From Dokdonella fugitiva (GTDB taxonomy: Bacteria; Pseudomonadota; Gammaproteobacteria; Xanthomonadales; Rhodanobacteraceae), in assembly GCF_004342425.1 (NCBI RefSeq), contig NZ_SLWQ01000013.1, forward strand, positions 1 through 64,000: a DNA stretch of 64,000 nt, written 5' to 3'. Under the pieces are notes generated by a model. That model saw only the letters and a program-made list of their open reading frames with translations. It was not told where the DNA came from and did no database searches. The translations under genes were made by a program, and so were the position numbers. The stretch's first letter is position 1. Each line of letters begins with the position of its first letter. Below, in pieces: positions 7,032 through 17,050 of this stretch.

Positions 7032-9425
7032 TCAAGGCGTCGCGGGCGCGGGTTCGGATACCGCGAGCTGCGGCGCGCGCTGGAGGCGGTCGAGCCGCGC
7101 CTGCTCGGCGTCGGCTTCTTCGTCGCGGTGTGCGCTGCGCAGGGCGCGCACGTGCAGGGCGATCGCCTCGGGGTGCTGTCCGAGCCAGGGCTTCCATGCG
7201 TCGCGCAGCAGCAGGTCGTCGGGCGCACCGGCGGCGACCTGCCAGCGACCGAGCTGGAACAGGCTCGCCTGCGCGGCGGGGCCGGTCGCCGCCGGCGCGC
7301 GATCGAGTCGGGCCGCGAGTTCGTCGCGGGCGCCCGCGGCATCGCCGTCGACGAAGCGCACCTGCGCGTCGAGTAGCGGCAGCCAGGCCGCCCATGAACG
7401 CGCGTCGGCCTGCGCGATCGCGCGGAAGGCGTCGGCGGCTTCGTGCGCGGTCTTCGCGTCGCCGTTCGCGGCGGCCGCCGCGACGATGTCGGTGAGTACC
7501 GGGGCGAGGCTGCGTGCGATGCCGGCTTCGGCGTAGGTCGCGCGCGCGGCGGCGTAGCGACGCAAGGCGTCCGCGAGGTCGCCGCGCCGCGCCGCATGCA
7601 GGCCGAGCGCCCAGTCGAGTTCGGCCTGCCAGTACGGGTTGTGCTGGCGCTCGGCGGCGTTGCGTACGCGCCCGGCGAGGATCGCGATGTCCGCATCGCG
7701 ATCGAACGGCGCGAGCACGCCGAGCAACTGCAGGCTGGCCAGCATCTCGAGCTGCACGTCGCCGCGCCGTCGGGCGAGCGCGAGCGCCTGCTGCAGCAGC
7801 GTCGCCGCATCGAGCAGGCGTCCCTGGTTGGCCTCGGTCGCGCCGAGGCTGGCGAGCGTGTGGCCTTCGAGCGTGGCGTCCCCGGCCACGCGCGCGGCGT
7901 CCAGCCCCTCGCGCAACTTCGCGCCCGCCGCGGCCGCGTCGCCGGCGCCGTTGTCGACGGCGGCGAGGTTGACCAGCACGAGCGCCTCGCCGCGCCGGTT
8001 GCCCGTGCCGCGCGCGAGGGCGAGCGCGCGCTCGAACAGCGCTCGCGCCTCGTCGAAGCGGCCGCGCTCGTCCTCGACCGACGCCTGCGCGACGAGCAGG
8101 TCGGTGAGCACGAACGGGCGGCTTTCGGAGACGTCGGCGAGCGCCGCCTGCAGGTGCCGCGCGGCGCCTTCGAGGTCGCCGCGGCGGAACGCGAGTGAAC
8201 CGAGCTGCCGTTCCGCCGCGACCAGCAGTTCCTCATCACCCTGCTCGCGCGCGGCGGCGGCAACTTTCGCCGCGTTGTCGGCGCTCGCCTGCGCGTCGCC
8301 GGCCGTGCCCTGCGCGATCGCGAGGCCGAGGCGTGGCCAGGCGAGGGCCGGGTCCTGGTCCAGGCAGATCTCGAAGTACCTGCGTGCGCCCGCGGTATCG
8401 CCATGCAACTGCGCGTCGAGGCCGCGCGCATAGGCTTCGGCGAGGAACGCGCTTTCGATGCCCTTGTGGCGCACGTCCGGCAAGGCGGCGAGGCCGAGCC
8501 AGCGGCGTACCTGCGCGACCGCGTCGACTGCGAGCGGGGCAGGCGCGCTGCCGTGCAAGGTCTCGCTGCGCTCGGCCGCGCCGGCGCCGACCAGGCGCAG
8601 GTCGAGTTCGTACAGCGATCCGACGCGGCGCAGGCGCGTCGCGACGAGGTGGGTCGCGCCGAACGCCGCACGCAGCGCGGCGACGCCATCGGCGTCGAGC
8701 ACGCGCGCCGCCTTGTCGCTGGCGAGCACGTCCTTCGCCGGCACCACGTCGATGCGAGCGTCCTCGCCGAACAGGCCGGCCATGAGGCCCATGAGGCCAC
8801 TGCGCGTCCAGGCGAGGCCATCGTCGCCGCTGCGATCCTCGATCGGCAGGATCGCGATGCGCGTCCCGGTCGCGGAAGACGTGTCGACCGGGGGCGGGAA
8901 GGAGCGGTAACCGAAGATGCCGGCGAGCAGGAGCACGCAGGCGCAGAGCACTGCCCAGGCGAAGCGTCGCGGGCGTCGTCCCGGTGCGGGCAGTTCGACC
9001 GCACGCGCGGCCGGGGCCGCCGGCGCCACGGCGGGCGGCGGGGTCGCGGGCTGCGCATCGGTGAGTTCGACCACGTCGGCGACCCAGCGCAATCCGCGCC
9101 CGTGCACCGTGCGGATCACGCGTTGCGCGTCGCCGTCGTCGCCGAGCGCACGCCGCGCCTTGCGCAGCTGCTGCGACAGCGCCGCGTCGGTGACCGGGCG
9201 CTCGCCCCACAGTGCGGCGTTGAGTTCGCGCTTGTCGAGTGCGCGACGGCGCTCGCGCAGCAGCAGCGCGATGAGGTCGAACACCTTGGCCTCGACTTCC
9301 ACCGGCGTGCCGCCGTGCAGGATCTCGCGCGCGTCGAGGTCGATCAGGATGTCGCCGGTTCGGTAACGCAAACGTGCAACCAGGGATCGGGAGGGGGCGA
9401 GCCGCGCAAGTCTACACGGGCGCAT
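7032..9425 (-). CDS. CadC-like winged-helix regulator with membrane span and TPR sensor domain
   Basis: About 797 residues. An OmpR-type winged helix occupies the first 110 or so residues (VEAKVFDLIALLLRERRRAL; RVIRTVHGRGLRWV), followed by an Ala/Pro linker, one membrane span (AWAVLCACVLLLAGIFGY) and an extracytoplasmic part. That part begins with a strand-rich module (IAILPIEDRSGDDG, as in TolB-like domains) and continues with about ten Ala-rich TPR-like helix pairs. Transmembrane one-component regulators of this type bind DNA directly. Start taken at ATG 9425; an ATG at 9506 would add 27 residues without homology. The neighbouring truncated gene has the same architecture. Confidence 0.75.
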   Translation of the reverse strand: MRPCRLARLAPSRSLVARLRYRTGDILIDLDAREILHGGTPVEVEAKVFDLIALLLRERRRALDKRELNAALWGERPVTDAALSQQLRKARRALGDDGDAQRVIRTVHGRGLRWVADVVELTDAQPATPPPAVAPAAPAARAVELPAPGRRPRRFAWAVLCACVLLLAGIFGYRSFPPPVDTSSATGTRIAILPIEDRSGDDGLAWTRSGLMGLMAGLFGEDARIDVVPAKDVLASDKAARVLDADGVAALRAAFGATHLVATRLRRVGSLYELDLRLVGAGAAERSETLHGSAPAPLAVDAVAQVRRWLGLAALPDVRHKGIESAFLAEAYARGLDAQLHGDTAGARRYFEICLDQDPALAWPRLGLAIAQGTAGDAQASADNAAKVAAAAREQGDEELLVAAERQLGSLAFRRGDLEGAARHLQAALADVSESRPFVLTDLLVAQASVEDERGRFDEARALFERALALARGTGNRRGEALVLVNLAAVDNGAGDAAAAGAKLREGLDAARVAGDATLEGHTLASLGATEANQGRLLDAATLLQQALALARRRGDVQLEMLASLQLLGVLAPFDRDADIAILAGRVRNAAERQHNPYWQAELDWALGLHAARRGDLADALRRYAAARATYAEAGIARSLAPVLTDIVAAAAANGDAKTAHEAADAFRAIAQADARSWAAWLPLLDAQVRFVDGDAAGARDELAARLDRAPAATGPAAQASLFQLGRWQVAAGAPDDLLLRDAWKPWLGQHPEAIALHVRALRSAHRDEEADAEQARLDRLQRAPQLAVSEPAPATP

Positions 9426-9519
9426 GGCCGCGACCGCCCGGCCCGGCGGCACGGGGCCGGTTTTGACGGTGCCCCGAAAGGTAGCTTTGCAAACATTGCC
9501 CGACATGCGACCGGTGCAT

Positions 9520-9549
9520 TCGACAAGAAGGCCGCCGTGAAGCTATAAG
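9520..9549 (+). promoter_or_regulatory. putative sigma-70 promoter of rng
   Basis: TCGACA (9520-9525) and TATAAG (9544-9549) are 18 bases apart and lie 30 bases before the rng ATG. An own promoter is expected because rng is cut off from maf here. Confidence 0.4.
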
Positions 9550-9579
9550 TCGCTTCAACTTACGCCTCCAAGTCCTTAC

Positions 9580-11109
9580 ATGTCCGAAGAAATCCTGATC
9601 AACGTGACCCCGCGGGAAACGCGCGTCGCCCTGGTCGAGAACGGCATGCTGCAGGAGGTCCACGTCGAGCGGGCGAGTCGTCGGGGCTACGTCGGCAACA
9701 TCTACAAGGGCAAGGTCAGCCGGGTCATGCCGGGCATGCAGGCCGCCTTCGTCGAAATCGGCCTCGATCGCGCCGCCTTCCTGCATGCGTCCGACATCGT
9801 GCGACCGCACGCGACCGTGACCGGCGAGAATGGCGAGGCCGCGGCGGCACCGTCGCCGCCGATCACCGAACTCGTGCGCGACGGGCAGGACATCGTGGTC
9901 CAGGTGGTCAAGGACCCGATCGGCACCAAGGGCGCGCGCCTGACGACCCACCTCTCGATCCCGTCGCGTTACCTCGTGCTGCTGCCGTACAGCAAGGTGC
10001 TCGGTGTCTCGGTGCGCATCGAGGACGAGGCCGAACGCCAGCGTCTCAAGGACATGCTCGCCGCGCTGGCGACCGCGATCGATCCGGGGCCCGCGGCCGT
10101 GCCGGCCACGCCCGCCACGCCTGCCGTCCCGCGCCTCGGCTACATCGTGCGCACGAACGCGGAGGGCCAGTCGCGCGAAGCGCTCGCCGAGGACATCGAC
10201 TACCTCGGCAAGCTGTGGGCGAACATCCAGGAACAGATGGCGCGCACGCGCGTCGGCGAGCGCATCTACGAAGACCTCAGCCTGCCGCTGCGTGCACTGC
10301 GCGACCTCATGCGGCCATCGATCGAGAAGGTGCGCATCGATTCGCGCGAGACGCTCGAGCGGGCGCAGCGCTTCGTTTCGCAGTTCATGCCCGAGTTGGC
10401 CGAGCGGGTGGAGCATTACCCGGGCGAGCGGCCGATCTTCGACCTGTACGGCGTCGAGGACGAGATCCAGAACGCGCTCAAGAAGGACGTGCCGTTGAAG
10501 TCGGGCGGCTACCTGATCGTCGACCAGACCGAGGCAATGACGACCATCGACGTCAACACGGGCGGCTTCCTCGGCACGCGCAACCTCGAGGAGACGGTGT
10601 TCCGCACCAACCTCGAGGCCGCGCAGGCGGCGGCGCGTCAGCTGCGCCTGCGCAACCTCGGCGGCATCATCATCATCGACTTCATCGACATGACCGACGA
10701 GGAGCACCAGCGCCAGGTGCTGCGCCAGCTGCAGAAGTCGATGGCGCGCGACCACGCCAAGGCGACCGTCTACGACATGTCGCCGCTGGGCCTGGTCGAG
10801 ATGACGCGCAAGCGCACTACCGAAAGCCTCGAGCGTCAGCTGTGCGAGCCGTGCCCTGCCTGCAGCGGACGCGGCAGCGTCAAGACCGCCGAGACGATCA
10901 CCTACGAGATCTTCCGCGAGATCACCCGCGCGGTGCGCCAGTTCGACGCGCAGCAACTGCTCGTGCTGGCCGCGCCGAAGGTGGTGAATCGCATCCTCGA
11001 GGAGGAGTCGGTCGCGGTGGCCGAGCTCGAGGAGTTCATCGGCAAGACGATCCGTTTCCAGCCCGAGGAGCACTATTCGCAGGAGCAGTACGATGTCGTG
11101 CTGCTGTAG
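9580..11109 (+). CDS. rng: ribonuclease G
   Basis: 509 residues, in the RNase G range and lacking the long C-terminal scaffold of RNase E. It is an endoribonuclease that processes the 5' end of 16S rRNA and degrades some mRNAs. An S1 domain (residues about 35-125) starts after GYVGNIYKGKVSRV and carries a small Ala/Pro-rich insertion. The catalytic DVNTGG (Asp near residue 324) coordinates magnesium, and CEPCPACSGRG is the zinc-link that dimerises the enzyme. Little Shine-Dalgarno is visible. It is followed 18 bases later by yhdP, the usual order. Confidence 0.95.
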   Translation: MSEEILINVTPRETRVALVENGMLQEVHVERASRRGYVGNIYKGKVSRVMPGMQAAFVEIGLDRAAFLHASDIVRPHATVTGENGEAAAAPSPPITELVRDGQDIVVQVVKDPIGTKGARLTTHLSIPSRYLVLLPYSKVLGVSVRIEDEAERQRLKDMLAALATAIDPGPAAVPATPATPAVPRLGYIVRTNAEGQSREALAEDIDYLGKLWANIQEQMARTRVGERIYEDLSLPLRALRDLMRPSIEKVRIDSRETLERAQRFVSQFMPELAERVEHYPGERPIFDLYGVEDEIQNALKKDVPLKSGGYLIVDQTEAMTTIDVNTGGFLGTRNLEETVFRTNLEAAQAAARQLRLRNLGGIIIIDFIDMTDEEHQRQVLRQLQKSMARDHAKATVYDMSPLGLVEMTRKRTTESLERQLCEPCPACSGRGSVKTAETITYEIFREITRAVRQFDAQQLLVLAAPKVVNRILEEESVAVAELEEFIGKTIRFQPEEHYSQEQYDVVLL

Positions 11110-11127
11110 CGCCGCGGCGGAGGTCGT

Positions 11128-14100
11128 GTGACGACGATGCTGCGGGTGTGCCTGCGCCGGTTGCGCTTCGCGCTGCTGGCGGTGGCGGCGACCTGCGTGA
11201 TCCTGCTCGGCGTGCTCGCCGGCATCACCCAGCTGGCGATGCCGTGGCTGACCCAGCATCCAGGGCAGATAGAACGCTGGCTGTCGGACCGGCTCGGTCG
11301 CGAGGTCACCATCGGCCGCCTCGATGGGCGCTGGGTCGGCGGCGGACCGCTGCTCGCGCTCGACGACGTGCGCATCGCCGGCCGCGCCGGTGCCGCGCCC
11401 ATGGTGGTCCCGCACGCGGAACTCGCATTCGACCTGCTCGCCGCCGTGCAACGCAACAAGGCGTTCAGCGAATTCCGCATCGCCGACGTCGAGCTGCGCC
11501 TGGTCCACGAGGGCGGCGAGTGGAAGCTGCGCGATTTCGACCTCGGCGCTTCGTCGCCACACGACGAGCCGATGTCGATGGGTGCACTCGGTGCGCTCGA
11601 AATCACGCGCCTCAAGCTCGCCATCGACGACCCCGCGCACGACCTGCACCTCAAGCTCGCCGCGCCGGTGGTCCGCGTGCTCAACCGCGATCCGGTCATG
11701 CACGTCGTCGGCCGCGTGCGTAACGCGGCCGACGACGCGCCACCGGTCGAGTTCGTCGCCGATCTCGACCCGGCCGAGCGTTCGGGCGATGTCTACGTCG
11801 GCGGACGCGATCTCGACCTCGCCGCGTTCGCGGGCACTTCACCCGCCGGCGTGCGCCCACTCGGCGGACGCGGCGCAGTGCAATTCTGGCTGCACTTCGC
11901 CGCGGGGCGCATCGACGACGCGCGTGCGCGCATCGACCTCAAGGATGCGCGTTTCGCCTCGGCCGAGCCGGTCGCGGTCGGCGACGGCGCGCTGGTGGAG
12001 CCGCGTGCCGCGTTCGACCGGCTCGCCCTGGTCGCGCGCTGGATGCGCGACGCGGACGGCTGGACGCTCGACGTCGCCGATTTCGTCGCGGCCGCGGACG
12101 CCACGCCGGCGCGCTTCAGCCTCGAACGCCGCGGCGTCGCCGCGTCGCCGCGCTGGCGCGCCGGCGCGAGCGCGGTCGCGCTCGAGCCCATCGCCGATCT
12201 CGCGATGCTGTCCGCGCGCGTGCCGGCGGAACTGCGCCGCTGGCTCTACCTCGGCCATCCGCGCGGCCAGCTCGGGCAGGCGCAGCTCGAGCTCGACGGT
12301 ACGACGTACGCGGTGCGGGCGGACCTGCGTGGTGGTGAAGTCGCGAGCGTCGGCGCGATCCCCGGCATCGAGGGCCTCGACGTCGACGTCGTCGGTGACG
12401 AAGCGGCGCTGCTCGCGCAGTTGCCGGACAAGCCCCTGCGCGTGAACCTGCCACGCGTGTTCCGCAAGCCGTTCGCGTTCTCCCGCCTCGGCGGCGACGT
12501 GGTCGCGCGCCGGATCGACGACGGCTGGCGCATCGAAACCGATCGCATCGGCTTCGAGGGCGAGGGCTATGGCGGCGAGCTGCGTGGCCGCGTCGACGTC
12601 GCGGCCGGGCGGCGGCCGAGCGTGGACCTGTACGCGATCGCCACGCACGGCGACGTCGTCGCGGCGAAGCTGTTCTGGCCGACCAATACGATGCCGCCGC
12701 AGGCGGTCGCCTGGCTCGACCGCGCGCTGGTCGGCGGCCGCCTCGAGCAGGGGCGCGTCGCGATCCACGGCGATCTCGCCGACTGGCCGTTCCACGATCG
12801 CGCCGGGCGCTTCATCGCCGTCGGCACCGTGGATGACGCGACGCTCGCCTATCACGAGGACTGGCCGCCGGCCGAGCACATCCACGGCATCGCGACGTTC
12901 GTCAACGACGGCATGAACGTCGAAGCGGACGCGGTCAGCACGATGGGCAACAAGGTGACCACGGCGAGCGCGACGATCGAGGACTTCGGTCCGCTCGTGC
13001 TCGACCTGTCTGCGAAGGGCGAGGGCAGCGGGCCGAACCTGCTCGCGTTCCTGCGCGCGACGCCGATCGGCAAGCGTTACCAGGACCAGCTCAGGGACGT
13101 CGCGGTCGGCGGCCGCGGAGCGGTTGCCTTCACGTTGAAGCTGCCGATCAAGGAGGCCGAAGCGCTGGCGCTGGAGGGCAAGGTCGACCTCGCCGGCGCG
13201 CGCATCGACCACGAGGCCTGGGACCTGCATTTCAACGATGCGCACGGCGTGTTGCGCTTCAACCAGAAGGGCTTCCTCGCCGACGCGCTCGACGCGACGT
13301 TCCGCGAGCGCAAGGCCAAGCTCACGGTGGCGATCGGCGGCTACGTCGCCGATCCGCGCCATGTGTTCGAGGCGAGCGTCGCCGGGACGTGGCCGGCGAC
13401 GAGCGTGTTCGCCGACGTGCCGCCGTTGCTGCCGATGCTCGGCAGCGTGCAGGGCGAATCGGCGTGGACCGCGCGCGTCGGCATCGACCATGCCGTCGAC
13501 GGCAATGCGCGCGCCGTGCTCGCGCTCGACAGTGACCTCGTCGGTACCGCGATCGGGTTGCCGCCGCCGCTCGCCAAGGCGGCCGACGCGAGCGTGCCGT
13601 TCCACCTCGACCTCGGCTTGCCGTACGCAGGCGAGGAATTCAGCGCGCGGCTCGGCGCGATCGCCGGCCTGCGCGGGCGCGCGCCGGGCAACGGCCGCGC
13701 ATTCGGCGCGCGCGTCGACTTCGGCGAAGGCGCGGTCGGCGCGCCGCCCGCGCAAGGCATCGCGATAGGCGGGCGCGTGGCGCGCCTCGACGCGGGCGCG
13801 TGGCTCGACCTCGTCGAGAACGGCAGCGGCGGCGCCTCGATCGTCAATTCGCTGGACCTGCGCGCGGATGATTTCGTCTTCGGCGGGCGCGAGTTCGACG
13901 ACACCGGCCTCGCGATCGAGAACACGCCGGCGAAGACCACGATCCGCATCGACGGCGCGGCGCTCGCGGGCACGCTCGACGTGCCCCGCGGCGACCTCGC
14001 TGCGGGCGGGATCACGGCCACATTCGCGCGCGTGCACTGGCCGGAGGCGCCGCCCGACGCACCCGATGCCGGCGCGCTCGCCGACGTCGCGCCGGGTTCG

Positions 14101-15015
14101 CTGCCGCCGCTCCACCTGAGCGTGGAGGACTTCCAGCTCGGCAAGGCGAGCTTCGGCAGCGCGCGTTTCGAGAGCCACCCCATCCCCGGTGGCATGCAGA
14201 TCGACACGCTGCAATCGCATTCGCCGAACGTGACGATGGTGGGCAGCGGCGACTGGACGGGCGGCGCGATCGAGAACCGCTCGCGCATGTCGATCCAGCT
14301 CAGCGCGCAGAATCTCGGGCGCATGATGGATGCGCTCGGTTTCGCCGGGCTCATCGACGGCGGCAGCACGAAGGCGACGATCGACGCGAGCTGGTTCGGC
14401 CCGCCGTCGGCGTTCGCGCTGCCCAAGCTCGACGGCACGCTCGCGATCGACGTCGCCGAAGGACGCATCCTCGACGTCGACCCCGGCGCAGGACGCATCT
14501 TCGGCCTGTTCTCGCTGACCGAGATCCCGCGTCGCCTCAGCCTCGACTTCAGCGACTTCTTCCGGTCCGGCCTCGGCTTCAATTCGATCAAGGGCACGTT
14601 CCGCCTCGCCGGCGGCAACGCCTACACCGACGGGTTGCGCATCGACAGCCCGGCCGCCGAGATCATCGTCAGCGGACGCACCGGCCTGCGCACGAAGGAC
14701 TACGACCAGCTCATGGACGTGCGCGCGCGCGCTGGCGCGACCTTGCCGATCGTCGGCGCGCTCGCCGCGGGCCCGGTCGGCGCGGCGGCGGGCCTGGTCA
14801 TGCAGGGCATCTTCAACAAGCCGATCGGCAAGGCCGTCGCGCGCCGTTACAAGGTGTCCGGTTCGTGGGACAAGCCGCAGATCACCCTGCTTTCGCGCAC
14901 CAAGGCGGGAAAGCGCCCCGATGCGCCGCAGCTGCCTGAACCCGAGCCGGTGGAAGAGCTCGTGCCGCCGTGGCAGGTCGTGCCCGGCGGCGGCGAGGGC
15001 GGCAACCGGCCCTAG
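11128..15015 (+). CDS. yhdP: YhdP family AsmA-like protein (envelope phospholipid transport)
   Basis: 1295 residues. One N-terminal membrane anchor (LAVAATCVILLGVLAGI) is followed by a very long periplasmic region of repeating beta strands, as in the AsmA-like proteins YhdP, TamB and YdbH that bridge the inner and outer membranes and move phospholipids. The C-terminus contains the conserved stretch GRIFGLFSLTEIPRRLSLDF and GLRIDSPAAEIIVSGRTG, ending in a Pro/Glu-rich tail. The start is GTG 11128, five bases after a good GGAGG. Placement between rng and tldD is the classic arrangement. Confidence 0.92.
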   Translation: MTTMLRVCLRRLRFALLAVAATCVILLGVLAGITQLAMPWLTQHPGQIERWLSDRLGREVTIGRLDGRWVGGGPLLALDDVRIAGRAGAAPMVVPHAELAFDLLAAVQRNKAFSEFRIADVELRLVHEGGEWKLRDFDLGASSPHDEPMSMGALGALEITRLKLAIDDPAHDLHLKLAAPVVRVLNRDPVMHVVGRVRNAADDAPPVEFVADLDPAERSGDVYVGGRDLDLAAFAGTSPAGVRPLGGRGAVQFWLHFAAGRIDDARARIDLKDARFASAEPVAVGDGALVEPRAAFDRLALVARWMRDADGWTLDVADFVAAADATPARFSLERRGVAASPRWRAGASAVALEPIADLAMLSARVPAELRRWLYLGHPRGQLGQAQLELDGTTYAVRADLRGGEVASVGAIPGIEGLDVDVVGDEAALLAQLPDKPLRVNLPRVFRKPFAFSRLGGDVVARRIDDGWRIETDRIGFEGEGYGGELRGRVDVAAGRRPSVDLYAIATHGDVVAAKLFWPTNTMPPQAVAWLDRALVGGRLEQGRVAIHGDLADWPFHDRAGRFIAVGTVDDATLAYHEDWPPAEHIHGIATFVNDGMNVEADAVSTMGNKVTTASATIEDFGPLVLDLSAKGEGSGPNLLAFLRATPIGKRYQDQLRDVAVGGRGAVAFTLKLPIKEAEALALEGKVDLAGARIDHEAWDLHFNDAHGVLRFNQKGFLADALDATFRERKAKLTVAIGGYVADPRHVFEASVAGTWPATSVFADVPPLLPMLGSVQGESAWTARVGIDHAVDGNARAVLALDSDLVGTAIGLPPPLAKAADASVPFHLDLGLPYAGEEFSARLGAIAGLRGRAPGNGRAFGARVDFGEGAVGAPPAQGIAIGGRVARLDAGAWLDLVENGSGGASIVNSLDLRADDFVFGGREFDDTGLAIENTPAKTTIRIDGAALAGTLDVPRGDLAAGGITATFARVHWPEAPPDAPDAGALADVAPGSLPPLHLSVEDFQLGKASFGSARFESHPIPGGMQIDTLQSHSPNVTMVGSGDWTGGAIENRSRMSIQLSAQNLGRMMDALGFAGLIDGGSTKATIDASWFGPPSAFALPKLDGTLAIDVAEGRILDVDPGAGRIFGLFSLTEIPRRLSLDFSDFFRSGLGFNSIKGTFRLAGGNAYTDGLRIDSPAAEIIVSGRTGLRTKDYDQLMDVRARAGATLPIVGALAAGPVGAAAGLVMQGIFNKPIGKAVARRYKVSGSWDKPQITLLSRTKAGKRPDAPQLPEPEPVEELVPPWQVVPGGGEGGNRP

Positions 15016-15131
15016 CGGCGCATTGCAACAGGCCCCGTTGTGGTCCAGCATGCGCGGCCCCATCTTTCCGGCTGGTTCCGCCCGCCGCGCAGCGGTGCGA
15101 ACCCTTTCGTTTTTCCTGCCTGGTTGCCTTC

Positions 15132-16574
15132 ATGTCCGATCTCATCGCCGTCGCCGAACGCCAATTGCTGAGTCCGGGCGGGCTCGCCACCCGCGATCTC
15201 GACGGGGTATTCGCGCGGCTCATGGGGCCCTCGATCGACGCGGCGGACCTTTATTTCCAGCATTCTCGATCCGAGTCGTGGGTACTCGAGGACGGCATCG
15301 TCAAGGACGGCTCGCATTCGATCGAGCAGGGCGTCGGCGTGCGCGCACTGTCCGGCGAAAAGGCCGGCTTCGCCTATTCCGACGAGATCGTGCTGCCGGC
15401 ACTGGTGGAAGCCGCGACTTCGGCGCGGGCGATCGCACGGGCCGGCTCGAACGGCGTCGGCAAGCCGCTCGCGATCGCGAGCGCGCGTGCGCTGTATGCA
15501 CCGGTCGACCCCATCGACAGCCTGTCGAACGAGGCGAAGATCGCCGTGCTGCGCGAGGTCGACGCCGCCTGTCGTGCGGCCGATCCGCGCGTGAAGCAGG
15601 TCATCGTGAGCCTCGCCGCCGCGGTCGACACCGTGCTCATCGCGCATTCGGACGGCACGCTCGCCGCCGACGTGCGCCCGCTCGTGCGCATGAACGTGCA
15701 AGTGATCGCCGAGGCGAACGGCCGGCGCGAGTCGGGCAGCAGCGGAGGCGGCGGCCGCTACACCTTCCCCGAACTGCTCGAGAACGGTCGCGCGCACGCG
15801 TTCGCGCGCGAGGCCGTGCGCACGGCGCTGGTCAACCTCGACGCGGTGCCCGCGCCGGCCGGCAACATGCCGGTCGTGCTCGGCCCCGGCTGGCCCGGCG
15901 TGCTGTTGCACGAGGCGATCGGCCACGGTTTCGAGGGCGACTTCAACCGCAAGGAAACCTCCGCATTCGCCGGCATGCTCGGCGAGAAGGTCGCCGCCGA
16001 TGGCGTCACCGTGGTCGACGACGGCACGCTCGCGGCGCGGCGCGGCTCGCTCAGCATCGACGACGAAGGCACGCCGACGAACTGCACGGTGCTGGTCGAG
16101 AACGGCGTCATGAAGGGCTACATGCAGGACAAGCTCAACGCGCGCCTGATGGGACAGCGTTCCACTGGCAACGGCCGGCGCGAATCGTTCGCGCACCTGC
16201 CGATGCCGCGCATGACCAACACCTACATGCTGCCGGGCGAGCGCGATCCCGGCGAGATCATCGCGTCGGTGAAGCGCGGCCTCTACGCGGTCAATTTCGG
16301 CGGCGGCCAGGTCGACATCACGAACGGCAAGTTCACCTTTTCGGCGAGCGAGGCGTACCTCATCGAGGACGGCAAGGTCACGCGTCCGGTGAAGGGGGCG
16401 ACACTCATCGGTTCGGGTGCGGACGTGCTCAAGCGCGTGTCGATGATCGGCAACGACCTCAAGCTCGACGAAGGCGTCGGCGTCTGCGGCAAGGACGGCC
16501 AGAGCGTACCGGTCGGCGTCGGCCAGCCGACGTTGAAGATCGACGGCATGACGGTCGGGGGCACCGCGGCGTGA
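15132..16574 (+). CDS. tldD: metalloprotease subunit TldD
   Basis: 480 residues. TldD pairs with TldE (pmbA, 17615-18970) to form a heterodimeric zinc protease that degrades unfolded peptides and, in other bacteria, matures modified peptides such as microcin B17. The catalytic HEAIGH motif (His260 and His264) and the following GFEGDFNRK segment are intact, and the C-terminal GADVLKRVSMIGNDL is typical. The start ATG follows the yhdP stop by 116 bases. The stop overlaps the GTG of the next gene (GTGA), implying coupling to a small exported protein. Confidence 0.95.
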   Translation: MSDLIAVAERQLLSPGGLATRDLDGVFARLMGPSIDAADLYFQHSRSESWVLEDGIVKDGSHSIEQGVGVRALSGEKAGFAYSDEIVLPALVEAATSARAIARAGSNGVGKPLAIASARALYAPVDPIDSLSNEAKIAVLREVDAACRAADPRVKQVIVSLAAAVDTVLIAHSDGTLAADVRPLVRMNVQVIAEANGRRESGSSGGGGRYTFPELLENGRAHAFAREAVRTALVNLDAVPAPAGNMPVVLGPGWPGVLLHEAIGHGFEGDFNRKETSAFAGMLGEKVAADGVTVVDDGTLAARRGSLSIDDEGTPTNCTVLVENGVMKGYMQDKLNARLMGQRSTGNGRRESFAHLPMPRMTNTYMLPGERDPGEIIASVKRGLYAVNFGGGQVDITNGKFTFSASEAYLIEDGKVTRPVKGATLIGSGADVLKRVSMIGNDLKLDEGVGVCGKDGQSVPVGVGQPTLKIDGMTVGGTAA

Positions 16575-17041
16575 GCTGGGCGCGTTCGTCGCCGGCGCGC
16601 TGGCTCTTCGTCTTCGCCGCTGCATCGCCCGGAGCATTCGCGCAGGCGAAACCGATCCGCGCGCCCGTGCCGACATCCGCGCTCGCGACGCGCGCCTGCG
16701 CGACATTGCAGCATCGCGTCGATGCGGCAGTCGGCGACGCACCGCTGTTCCTGCGCAGTGGATTCGATTTCAACGCGGATCGCGACGGCGTATGGATCGA
16801 GGGCACCGCGCAGGCGGCGCTCGCCCATCACGTGCGAGGCGACGAGGCGGCGGCGATGAAGCGCCTGTCCCGTGTCGCGCGCGAATTCGCTCCGGGCGGT
16901 TATGCCTGCGCGACGCGCGAACCGCGCATCACGACCGGATTGGCGGGCGATGCGTACTACTTCCGCTGTCCGCACCTCGGCGCGACCGCGTGGATCGCAT
17001 TGGCGGCGACCGCTACGAACCCCCATGTCGCCGCGCGTTGA
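16571..17041 (+). CDS. small exported protein of unknown function
   Basis: 156 residues from a GTG sharing GTGA with the tldD stop. The N-terminus is a clear signal peptide: SSPARW, a hydrophobic core (LFVFAAASPG) and an AFA-QA cleavage site. The mature part has four Cys residues, possibly two periplasmic disulfides, with AACATLQHRVD-like helices and an Asp-rich RSGFDFNADRDGVW segment. No family recognised. It sits inside the tldD/yjgA/pmbA block, co-translated with tldD, so it may be a conserved neighbour in this lineage. It is easily missed because it lacks an ATG start. Confidence 0.7.
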   Translation: MSWARSSPARWLFVFAAASPGAFAQAKPIRAPVPTSALATRACATLQHRVDAAVGDAPLFLRSGFDFNADRDGVWIEGTAQAALAHHVRGDEAAAMKRLSRVAREFAPGGYACATREPRITTGLAGDAYYFRCPHLGATAWIALAATATNPHVAAR

Positions 17042-17050
17042 CGGCCGCCG

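Noticed and set aside
11839..15063. 1074-codon minus-strand ORF opposite yhdP
   Set aside because: Arg/Ala/Asp-rich mirror of yhdP codons with no domain; yhdP is conserved.
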